From Nematostella vectensis (Eukaryota; Cnidaria; Anthozoa; Actiniaria; Edwardsiidae): a stretch of DNA of 64,000 bases. The translations under genes were made by a program, and so were the position numbers. A model generated the notes under the pieces. It saw only the letters and a list, made by a program, of their open reading frames with translations. It did no database searches and was not told where the DNA came from. Position 1 is the first letter of the stretch. Each line of letters begins with the position of its first letter. Below, piece by piece: positions 26,701-37,300 of the stretch. Location: the NCBI RefSeq assembly GCF_932526225.1, contig NC_064048.1, positions 3,299,597 through 3,363,596 on the forward strand. Direction: 5' to 3'.

Positions 26701-29700
26701 GGCAGAGTAAAAAAATGGCAAGTTTTCCCAAAATAAGGTTCGGTCAACTTCAGTAAGCTTGAATTTTTGCAAAGAGGTTCTTTATTTTTATGTAAACCTA
26801 CATATTAAAAAGTGTGTGTTTTTTTTCTAATGGATTCATCTTCGAGTTATGATTTCCAAATGTTCAAAGTATAAATCTAAATTTCATATCTTCTAAATTT
26901 CTTTTAAAATTTAGGAAATTTCTTTAAAATTTGGAATTAAGCTTTTGGTCAGAGGAACTCCTTGTATGCGGAATCTTGAGCTTATATATTGAGAATTGGA
27001 AAATTTCATGCTATTTTTTTGCTCTGTCAGATAGTTTTAAGTTCTCTCCCTGGGCCACCTATAGGGCAGATTAATTAGTTCCAAGGTGAATGTTTTTACC
27101 ATCACTTTTCTACTAGACAGATCTAAATTTTTTCGCTTTTTCTCACCCCAACCCCCTTAGTGTAGGTCAGTGTCAACTCACTGTGTAACACCCGCTCCCC
27201 TTAACAAACCATTACTTCCTTGTGTCTCATTTTTTAGAAAAAAGGTGGAGTGCTGGTCCCACAGCGAGTTATTGAAGAAATCACTGGTCCAGACCATGAG
27301 TATGTTATTTTCTACTAAAAGAGCCCACGCCTTTGTCATTTTTTTATATTTTGGAAGACAAATTCAGTATGTTCTCGCACTCAGTGTTTTGCTGATCTAC
27401 TGTGACTACAGTAAATGGCATTGGAAACAAACATCTTTTTTCAAGAAGATCAGCGATTTACAGCCCTCTATGTAAAAGGTTTTAATGCCTCTGCAAAATT
27501 CCAAACTGACCTGACCATGGATTGAACCCAGGTCCTCTGACCTGAGAGACAAGGTCCATACCACTTAACAGTCATGACTATTGCTGTATTTGGCTCATCA
27601 TGAAAAGCACCATTTTTTTTCATTTACCTTTAATCTTAATTGGCTCTTTTTTTTTCTATTTTAGTGAGGAAGATGGTAGACAAGGTAGGTGCCATTTGTT
27701 GTGAGACAGGGCTCGAGGGAGCATGCCAGGAAGGTTGTGTCTGACATGCTTTTAAACCTTGCTCGTGGGAAGCAGTGGGAATGGTGAAAAGGGAACACAG
27801 GGCCTTAGCAGGGGGTGGGGGTACTGGGGTCGTGTGCCCCCACTCCCCAATGCTTCACAAAATTATAAGATGACCAGTAGGGGCTTGGCCGTGCCCCAAA
27901 ATATTTTCTTAATTTTCTGTAGCTGAATTGTAGCTGAAACTGGGGATCACACTGTATTTATGGGGGGGGTGGGGTTAAATTATTGTTTGTGTCTAGAGTG
28001 TATGATAAAGTAGTTCTGTTAAATGTGTTTTTTAGAGCGTGATGCTTTTGACGCGTTGTTTGACAATGCTCCAGAAAAACTTGGTGTTGTCAAAAAGGTC
28101 AGTGCTACAGGACTTCTAGGTCAATATTGCATTAGAAACAAAGTATTATTGTAGTAAAAATGAATGTTTTAAAGCCGCATTGTCACCATTTTACGTCCGG
28201 AGGTCCGATGGAAACCTCAACCGTTAAAAGATAAAAGAATATATTCGAATCCGAGATATTTAACAGGCCATCCGCTCTAAATTAGCAGTCACATCCTCAA
28301 AGAAACTTCCAATAGACACACTGCTTTCTATATTTTGAAATATTTTTCGTGTTTTCTGTTAAAAATCATTGGAGATTCTTACATAATCGACCGGAAGTAA
28401 ACTGGTGACAATGCGGCTTTAAACGTTAAAACACTATGCCTTATATATTGAAATGTATCTGTAGATTCTAAGCTCCATACAAATTGCCCCCCCCCCCCCC
28501 CCCCCCCCAGTGCTGGACGTAAGATGATTGAAATGTTTGAAAACTATTTTGCAGCAAATTAAAAATATCGTGCACAAACAGTTCTAGCATGGCAGAGCCA
28601 GCAGTTCAGGCCTTTTTTTTTTGTTTGCACAGGCGTTGACAGCCGAACTTTACCCCAGGGTAAGTTTGGCTGTCAACTCAGGCTAGCCTTTAGATCGCTC
28701 TACTTCTTATTAATTCTACCTATTTTTTTCTACTCTCATCAATTTTTTTTTTCCTTTTTTTTTTAGTCGTTGCAGAGTTTTGTGAACAGACATTTGGGAA
28801 AACTTAGTCTTGAAGTCACTGATATTGATACTCAGGTAACACTCCAGAGAGTCATCAATCACTTTAATGGAGGGGCAGGTCCAGCATCGCTAATTTCTAA
28901 AAGAAGGGCAACATTTCCAAAGTGCTGTGAGGGGCAGTTATATATAAAACGTAATTAAGGGGGGATCCAGAATTGTAAATAGTGTATGATGGACTGGAGT
29001 AGAAAACCTGGTCATAATTTTAATAACATTGTTAAAGACTTTTTTTTTACTCACAAAAGAAGGGTTTATGTCCACCCCCATTTATCTCCGCTGGGAGATT
29101 AATTTACTGATCTCCATTAAATATCCCCCCCCCCCTGGTACGTCCAGTAATATTAGTACTTAGTAATCTCTCACTAGGACACCCTATAAACTATTTATTT
29201 TGTTTCAGTTCCATGATGGTGTGTTTTTCATCTTCCTTCTTGGACTTCTGGAAGGATTTTTCGTCCCCCTTTACCAGTTCCACACAATTCCTAAGAGTGA
29301 TGATGAAAAGGTAAGAAATTACTTATATATTTTTCAGTTCTTAGGTGAGGTTCTATGTGGTCTATCCTCAACCATAGCAAATATACGTGAAAGACGGAAA
29401 AGCCGAGCTTAGCGAAAAAATGAAGGCGATAGCGAGAAGATTTCGGAACCACGCTTGATCCCCCTATTTTTTGCCGAGCGCTACGTCCGATAGGACGGCT
29501 TCTCTGGAAGCTTAATTCTGGGGCGTTTTTCGAGAGCCCCTTCCGCAGCGCAGGCTATAGCATGACATAACCGAACCAAAATAAGAATCAAAATCAATCT
29601 ATTTTTCTAATTTTGATAAGTGGGGAGAAATCGAATTAGTGAAAATAGTTCAAGTTAACTGCAAATTATGTGTAAATCCAAGGGAGATCAAACCCAGTTT

Positions 29701-30505
29701 GGGTGAAAAGGGAATTTGACTTACTATAATAAAGAGTCATTCGACGGTGTCAATGTAGTACTAACAGTCATTCCAGCTCGAGTTAGTGGTGTCATTCGAA
29801 AGTGTCAATGTAGTTATAAGAATATTTTTTTCCTGATCACCAGCGGCAGAACGTTGACCTCGCCCTTGATCTGATGCGTGATAGCGGGTTAAAATTCTAC
29901 GCCAAAACTGAAGGTATTTTATCTTTTTACCACTAATGCTAGGTCCTCGGGACTTTATTTTAATTTTTTTATTATTTTAATCATTTTATTTTTTGCATGG
30001 AAGAGATGGTGGATATGGGGGAGATGAGCTTAATAAAGATTTTGTGGTTTGCCCCACATATTTGGCCCTACAAAAGATTCAACGGTCTATAAATTAGAGA
30101 ATGTTTTACGTTTCTATTAAACAAAAAAAAGACTCTTGGCAACGTATTACATTTATACATTTTATATTACTTAAATTGAGGCGGTTCTTAATCAAAAGGG
30201 GGGAGGGTTTGCTGGCTTTTCCAATCAATACTAGCACTGTTTGTTTTCTTGTTTGTTTTTACACGAGTCTTTTATGCTATTTACACACTATGTGTGCAAA
30301 TTATTCTTTTTTAGAGAGATTTCGGCGGTTTGCTCGTTTGTTTTTCGCTACGAAACCGTCAGATAACACGTCCCTTACGTAATATGGCTATTTGAACTAT
30401 GTTATTAACTTTTATTTACCTTTTTCAGATATTATTAAAAGAGACCTGAAGTCTACGCTTCGAATTGTATATAGTCTATTCCAGAAGTACAAGCATTTAA
30501 AATGA
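23714..30505 (+). CDS. PARVA: Parvin (actopaxin-like, two calponin-homology domains), 11 exons, one partly in the gap
   Basis: Parvin links integrin-linked kinase and PINCH to actin and paxillin at adhesions. Exons: 23714-23855, an exon ending at 24363 whose start is in the gap, 25116-25197, 25538-25653, 27238-27299, 27665-27684 (20-nt micro-exon), 28036-28097, 28767-28835, 29209-29310, 29844-29913, 30429-30505 (stop TGA). Phases agree throughout. The N-terminus (MAASPRPPGSPIPTSPGGTL, then FGWMGTLSRRKKA) matches the parvin leader. DTVAILHLLVALARHF is the end of CH1. The linker carries VPQRVIEEITG and ERDAFDALFDNAPEKLGVVK. CH2 runs from VNRHLGKLSLEVTDIDTQ through FLLGLLEGFFVPLYQF to KRDLKSTLRIVYSLFQKYK. 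The first part of CH1 is unseen. AATAAA follows at 30699-30704. The paralogue (alpha, beta or gamma) is not decidable; the symbol is by family. Confidence 0.94.
24141..24340. other. Assembly gap (200 N) hiding the start of parvin CH1
   Basis: The next visible exon piece (24341-24363) encodes TQTVENQ, the region just after the first CH1 helices. The human protein has roughly 100 residues between the leader and this point, and no acceptable exon is visible at 23856-24140. The missing coding sequence is therefore in the gap, whose true length may differ from 200. Confidence 0.85.
24404..24635. mobile_element. MITE family A, copy 3
   Basis: Both termini (TTTAAGCCGCATTGTCACCA; TGGTGACAATGTGGCTTTAA) and the internal CTTCCAATAGACACACTGCT are present. 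Lies in the parvin intron just after the assembly gap. Confidence 0.87.
25638..26360. repeat. 40-bp minisatellite (about 18 copies) grown from a parvin splice donor
   Basis: The unit includes TGTATGTACAGGTATTGATA. The exon 4 end and donor read ATGCATGTGCAG|GTATTGATG, so the first unit is the real junction and each of the following about 17 units repeats CAG|GTATTGA. Copies fall into sub-types (TACACATTCC against TACACTACAC), with a block duplicated at 25651-25830 and 25850-26030. Confidence 0.96.
26700..27029. mobile_element. MITE family B, copy 2
   Basis: Same internal blocks (CAGTAAGCTTGAATTTTTGC; GAACTCCTTGTATGCGGAAT) and inverted GCAGAG...CTCTGTC ends as copy 1. Lies in a parvin intron. 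Confidence 0.8.
27505..27585 (-). mobile_element. tRNA-derived SINE-like fragment
   Basis: On the minus strand the B-box-like GGGTTCAATCCATGG and upstream TTAAGTGGTATGGACC sit at tRNA-like spacing, without a full cloverleaf. In a parvin intron. Confidence 0.45.
28168..28423. mobile_element. MITE family A, copy 4
   Basis: Full-length: AAAGCCGCATTGTCACCATT to GGTGACAATGCGGCTTTAAA, with the shared interior. Parvin intron between exons 7 and 8. Confidence 0.87.
28487..28509. repeat. Poly-C homopolymer run (about 22)
   Basis: Uninterrupted C run in a parvin intron. Comparable runs are the G tracts at 3137-3150 and 30750-30771. Length is likely uncertain in the assembly. Confidence 0.9.
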
Positions 30506-30698
30506 ATTGAACAATTCACTCGATAAACTGGGGCCAACCCAATAAGGCTGGGGCCTAGCCTTAAATTTTAGATGGAAGGCGAATAATACGAGGAAAGAGG
30601 GACTGCCTAGTAATGCAGACAGAAAGAGGGATAGCTGAGTTTCTATATGTTTTTATGTATGTTTTAATAATATGAAATAATTGTGAATGTAAATGTGA

Positions 30699-30704
30699 AA
30701 TAAA
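30699..30704 (+). terminator. Parvin polyadenylation signal AATAAA
   Basis: Canonical AATAAA 194 nt after the parvin stop codon, before the poly-G tract at 30750. Confidence 0.6.
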
Positions 30705-30959
30705 TGGGAAATTTAAATTAAGCAAATATCATTATTTTCGAAGATATTGGGGGGGGGGGGGGGGGGGGGGGCACAAGCCCCAAGTGCTTAAACCCCTGGT
30801 TGACGCTCGAAGCTTCAGCGAAACTACTCGGTGTTCACAGATGCATAAAATATACCATTTCAACCTTCTTTTGATTTTTCCCCTGATTCATGCACCTCGC
30901 CCCTGCAGACTACCTGGTTATACTACAGTTTGTCTGTTAGTGCTGTTTTTCTAGTAAAA

Positions 30960-31055
30960 CCTGTCAGCAGTACGCTACCGTGGCCACCTTGACAGCTTTG
31001 TGATGTAGGAAAATGAGGATAAGAGCGAGAGACATGTTATATCTGATTGGCATCT
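30960..31055. mobile_element. MITE family C fragment
   Basis: ACGCTACCGTGGCCACCTTG followed by a degenerate match to the family interior (TATATCTGATTGGCAT). A partial copy between parvin and the TRADD-like gene. Confidence 0.65.
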
Positions 31056-31311
31056 ACGAGTTAGAGCTCCCCAGAACCCACCACCCTACCCCTCTCTGTC
31101 CAAATTGAAAAGGTTTGCTGTATGAGCATGAAAATTTAAATGCAAAGAAATACGCAAGCTCCTTATACCCACAGATCTCCCTGGCTCCCAAGCAACCTTG
31201 TGCTACCTGTGATGCAACTCGTCCCCAGTTTACCGCGGCCATGGTGGGGTGTGGCTGGAATGTGAAATAAAAAAAAACATTCAATGTTCTTAAGGCGGAA
31301 GTCGGAGCAAG

Positions 31312-34300
31312 ATGGTTAGGAATATCAAGGAGCCAGTCGCACTTTTCCAAAGTGTCATCTTATGTGCAACCGATGAAATAACTGGAGCCATACATGACAG
31401 AGGAGAAGACATAACTGCTTATCTCAAAAGCATTCTTATGAGGTTAAACGTAGAACAGTGGGATTTCATAGTCAGTGCTCAAGAAAGAAAGATTGCTAGC
31501 ACATTTCTCGACAAACTCGTCGATGAAACTGACGAAAAAAAGATTACAGAGGAGAAAATAATCAACGAACTCTATCAAATTGCAAAAGGAGGGATAAAAA
31601 GTGACGTCCTGAGAAAAGCAATCGAAGACTACAGGCTAGACAGACGAGGTAAGGGAAAGTTTATTTATTATCCCGAAGGTGCCAAATCAGACTTCTTGGT
31701 TCAATGAGTCTCGGTTTGGGGGCAGTTATTTGGCATCCACAATCCAGATGCAAACCTGTATATACCCTACAGTATATACATTTTTTCATGTCTTCCGCCA
31801 TTTAATGTTCATAAATTGCCATGTTCTGTATTTAAACTAGTCCCAGGGTTGACTGGGATAACTGAGTTCCTAAACTTGTTTGGGCACTCTGCTGTGACAT
31901 GTATGACAAAGATTTGACTGCCAACTTTGGATAAAATAAAAGAAAAAATTACATAATCTTGTTTTTTTTTATTGTAAATGTCATATCACAACACTTATTG
32001 GGGCAAGATAGGTAAGAGCAACATCTCTTGAGGTAGGGGTGGACTAGGTGTGCTTCATGAAAGTAGACGGGGCTGATTGTCCTATCTTTTACAGTGTAAA
32101 AATCTTACAAACTATCCCCACAGGAGAGTTTAGCACCAAAATAAAATTAAGGAAAGCTGAAAATGTGTTTTTAATTTGGCCCATCACCCTCAATGTGTTA
32201 TCACTTATAGGGGTAAATTTATTTTAACACCCAAAGTGAGTCATATTGTTTTAACAATAAAATTTTATTTAAATGTATTATTTTATTTATGTAAGTGCCA
32301 AGTAAACAACAACATTTATTTATTTTGAAGTGAAATGAGAGGGCTATAGAATATCCAGACCTATTCATTTACTAAAATATCTTATTGAATAGCAAACTGA
32401 GCTGAGTCTTGATGAGAGTTCTAAATATTTGATCAAGCATTTGACCTGGGAAATATTTTCTATTTCTCCCTGGGACCTTGAGCAGAAGTTTATTACAGGC
32501 TCAGTTAGAAGTTTCTTGTCATCTGGAATCTAAGTGTACATATCTTTGTGATCTGAGAAATCCTCATACGCTTTGGAGAATTCTTTTAGCTTATTTGCAA
32601 ACATATTTGCATGAGAAATCCTGACTTGGTGATATAAGGAAAGTTTTCTGTGGTGATTGCACTGTAAACCAGAAGTACGTTAGTGTTGACAGAATTTCTA
32701 TGGGAAATGGTTCCAGGTCCAGGCTGGTCCATCTCACACGATTTCTAAAGCCAAGTATTTTTTTCTCTATCTGGGCATGTGATTGAGAACGAGAATGTGA
32801 AAATTTATCCTAATAGTTACCACAGTGTTGTGTTTTTTGTAAATGTTCCAGAATTTGCTTAATATCTGAGATCAGTCCCGTACCCAGGGGGGTGCAGGAG
32901 GTGCGAACGAACCCCCCCCCACACACACACACACACACACAACAGCCAAAAGTCCACTTTCGGTTCTTAATAAACGTGCTATTTGTAGACAAAACTATAA
33001 AGCATAAACTAGATCACTCTGGTATGTGATTAATCCATAAGTCAGACTTTATTTGCAGCCAAATCCGACAATAAACGTACAGTGGAGATACTGCAAAAGC
33101 ATAAAATTTTTTTATGTTATTTCGGGGATGGTCGGATTACCAGAAAACTCACTCCCTTTTCCGCTTCCCCCCCCCCCTCCCCCAGAAAAAATTATATCCA
33201 TTTTTTCGGATTTCGCCCCTCCCCCCCCCCCCCAAGAAAAAACCTGGGTACAGGCCTGAAGATAAGATTTTTTTGTTATTCTTGACACTAATTTCCCAAA
33301 AGAAGATATTAGCTACACCATATAGCTGACATTAAGACTATACAGACAGCCAGGGTGGAGTGTGGGGGTCCAAAAGGGCCACTCAAATGAGAAAGTGCTA
33401 AATGGTGCCAACCTTTAGCTAGGGGGAGATGCTGTGAAAATATATAACAAGGGGAACTAAACCTTTACCTAGCCCCTCACATTATTTCATGTGTTTTTTT
33501 TTCAGGATTGCTTGAAAGAGGATCACACTGTAAGTAAAGAAAATGGGTTAAGTTAATTCCCTTGAATTGCACTGCGCACCCCTTCTGCGCATAGTGGCGC
33601 GCACTGTTTGTTCGAATTTTCCGGTATTAAGTGCGCGCGCGCGCCACAGTTGTACAATAAAACAAAGCAAAACGCTTTGACAGACAAACGAAGTCGGTTA
33701 CCCCCATTTTTTATTTGCTCAAATAGTTAAATATATACGGAAAAATGATATACTGAAAGAAGAAAAAAAGTTGGGTTGTAGAAGTTTTGTTATTTCGCTT
33801 AAAAGCCGTAAACGTACTTCAAAATGGCGCTTTTTACCGCATGAATAGTGGCCAAAACAATGTCTTTTATTGCGATCTCTTAAAATTTGATTTGTTTTGA
33901 ACATTAGCTACTACGGGTTATTGTTTAGGAGATCGGATTTTGGCAGCTCGACAAACAGAACTTAATTTTCTAAAGACTATAGGCACTCTTTTTGAAACAT
34001 AAGAGTTGGGATTTTTCCTTGCGCGATCAGTAAAAACGCGTCAACTCTACGCCCCTCTGTTGTGAAAACGAGGTCGGTACCCCCATGTTTTAATAACATT
34101 TTTTGAAAGCCTTTCAATATTGTTTATGCCAAGTTTTAAGTTGTAGAACTATTTGAAGGGAATTACCTTAAACAATTTGTGTATGCTGCATTATATTGCA
34201 AAATAATCCATTTTAGGCATAATACACACTCTTTTCTTTTCCTACACCTTTTAAATGCAAATGAATATCAATCAATCAACTTATTTCAGTTGCATGCATT

Positions 34301-37300
34301 TGAATTTACGGTGGTACAGGGAATAAATTGGGTTTGCCCCATGTTTTAAATGCTTACTTTCAATGTATTGTTCATGTGTAGATTTTCAAGAAAATGGAGA
34401 GTTTTCATAAATATACAAATATGGCAGCTTGATTCAGGGCCTGAAAGAAAAATAAGAACCCATTAAGAACCTTTTATACCCTGTTGTCAAAAAGTACATC
34501 AAAATTTAAGAGTTTATTTTACCAGGGAGAGAATATGTTTGTATAGACACAGGCTATAGGATAATTTGACTCCGAATAAAGTCTAATGCCTTGTTAGTGT
34601 TGAATAAAGCATGTATTCCTACCTCAACTGGCCGTATTCGCCTTGTTTTCTGCTTCCAGCAAGTTTTTTCCTTTCCCATTATAAAATAACTAATAATGGG
34701 GAAGGAAAAAAACGCGCTGCTGGTGGTCGAGTTACTCATTCACCAGGCGGCCGCGGTTACATAGTGCGTCGTTTAAATGGTCACAAGTGCGTAGGGACAG
34801 AGCTCGCTGGAGGAGCTAAACCAAGGCGAATACGGCCAGTTGAGGTAGGAATACATGCTTTATTCAACACTAACAAGACATTATACTTCATTTCGGAGTC
34901 TGATTATCCTATAGCCCGTGGTATAGACATTTTTTTATTGCATATTAACATAGAGCGGAGGATGCGTTAATAATTTCTCTTGCTACTTTTTTTCCAGATG
35001 CAAAAGGTGAGTAACGATGGCTATTTCTGATAACATTGTTGCAGTGTCTCGGTAAGAAAGGCAACAACCGTTGTTTTTTTAGATCAACAGGTTTAGGTAA
35101 AAAAAAAGAAATGTGAAAAAGGAAAATACAGGCAGGGACTGAAATGATGAAAGGTAGATGAGGGAAGGAGAAAAGAAAGTTAAAAGGAAAAGGCTAAAAA
35201 GAGTTTTTAGGTTAACGACTCTGAATCTGATTTGTGTTATCACCGAAAAATTACTAATCATTATATGCTCCAGCAATGGGATAGTGTCGTTGTTATGGTA
35301 GGATGATTTTCACAGTGATTTAAGTGACCTTGGTTCCTATTCCATAGATTTAATGGATTTCATGGATTTACCCACGATGTCCCCATTTTATGGATTTACC
35401 CACGATGTCCCCATTTTATGGATTTACCCTCCATATTCCATTTCATGGGTTAACCTTTCATATATCCATTTTAATGATTTACCCTCCATTTTCCTATTTC
35501 ATGGATTTATCCTCAATATCCCTATTTCATAGATTTACTCTTCATATATCAATTTTATAGATTTACCCTCCATTTTCCTATTTTTATGGATTTATCCTCC
35601 ATATTCCCATTTTATGGATTTAGCCTCCATATTTCTTTGTCATGGATCCATTCTTCATTTTCTATTTCATGAATTTATTCCGCAGATATTGCCGTAAAAA
35701 TATTTGACATTGAAAATCAACGTAAAATTAAAGAATTGCTATCCTTGGTGAAAGAGAACAAGGAGCTGTTTGCTCTTTTATTTGGAGCTCCTTTAGCTGG
35801 AGCTGCTAGCGCGCTTGTTCTGCAGCGGGTTCAGAGTGGGAGTATAACATTCATCGTTCGAGCACAATCACTGGCTGCTTTAAAGGAGTTATGGAGCATG
35901 TACCAGACCGGAGAGCTCAAGAGAAGATTCCAGGAAGCCTTTGCCAAGATATTGGATGGACAAGAAATCAAGTTTTCTGTCTTCATAGACGAGAATGAGT
36001 TCCGAAGTATCTGTCTCAATCTGGTCCATTTGTCAAGAGCTGGTAGGTTGTACTCTAAACCCTATAAGGTCTTGGGTCGCAGTTGCCATCTTTGGCAGTG
36101 GCGAATCCAGCGGTTGATTTCTTTATCCAATGGAACCACTGTTTTTAAATCAGAATGCCGCTTGTCTTATCCTTAGTGGTATGAAGGCTTGTTAAGAACT
36201 TTTTGATGTTTTTTTTTTATTATTATAAACAAAGCACTTTTTTTTATAATGGGGACATTCCCACGTGCGCGCACTGTTTTGAAACTGCTTTGATTCTCAA
36301 GCAGATATTACATACTATATGAAGGCATGTGGGTTATGGTATATATTAACTTTTCTTTATAATTAAGAACCTATTTAAAAACCTAAGTAGCCTAAGATTT
36401 AAAATAGTACCCGTTAAAATAAGAACCTGTTTAGGCTTAACCGGAAAAACCTAGGTTCTTATTAGCGGGTAAGTACTGTAATTCAAATTTCATTCAAATT
36501 TCTTTTCAAATTTCCTTTTCAATTTTTTTTTAAAGCTTATATCTAGATTCCTTCTTTTAGCTAGATTACCTTTAGGGAACTCCCTGATTATAAAAACTTA
36601 CTTTTTAGTTAATAAACCCCTTCTGGCGGCTGGAATATCGGCGTATAATCTCCAAGGAAATGGTACGAAAAATAAACAGTTGGCCGAGAAACGGAGCTTC
36701 GAGGGCAACTGTGAAATTTTCAGGACCAATTTTCATCCGCGGACATCCGCCGATATCACTGTAAGCCAAAGCTTTATTTATTTTTTTATCCCTGGATCCG
36801 CCACTGTTTGATTTGGTGATGTGCCTCCTTACCAGTAGCGTGTGTATCACCCTGATTTGTAACAATCAACGGGATAAGTAACAACAACCGGATTTGTAAC
36901 AATCAACGGGATAAGTAACAACAACCGGATTTGTAACAATCAACGGGATAAGTAACAACAACCGGATTTGTAACAATCAACGGGATAAGTAACAACAACC
37001 GGATTTGTAACAATCAACGGGATAAGTAACAACAACCGGATTTGTAACAATCAACGGGATATGTAACAACATCCGGATTTGTAACAATCAACGGGATAAG
37101 TAACGACAACCGGATTTGTAACAATCAACGGGATATGTAACAACAACCGGATTTGTAACAATCAACGGGATATGTAACAACAACCGGATTTGTAACAATC
37201 AACGGGATATGTAACAATAACCGGATTTTTTAAACGATCAACGGGATATGTAACAACAACCAGATTTGTAACAATCAATGGAATAGGTAACAAACTAGTC

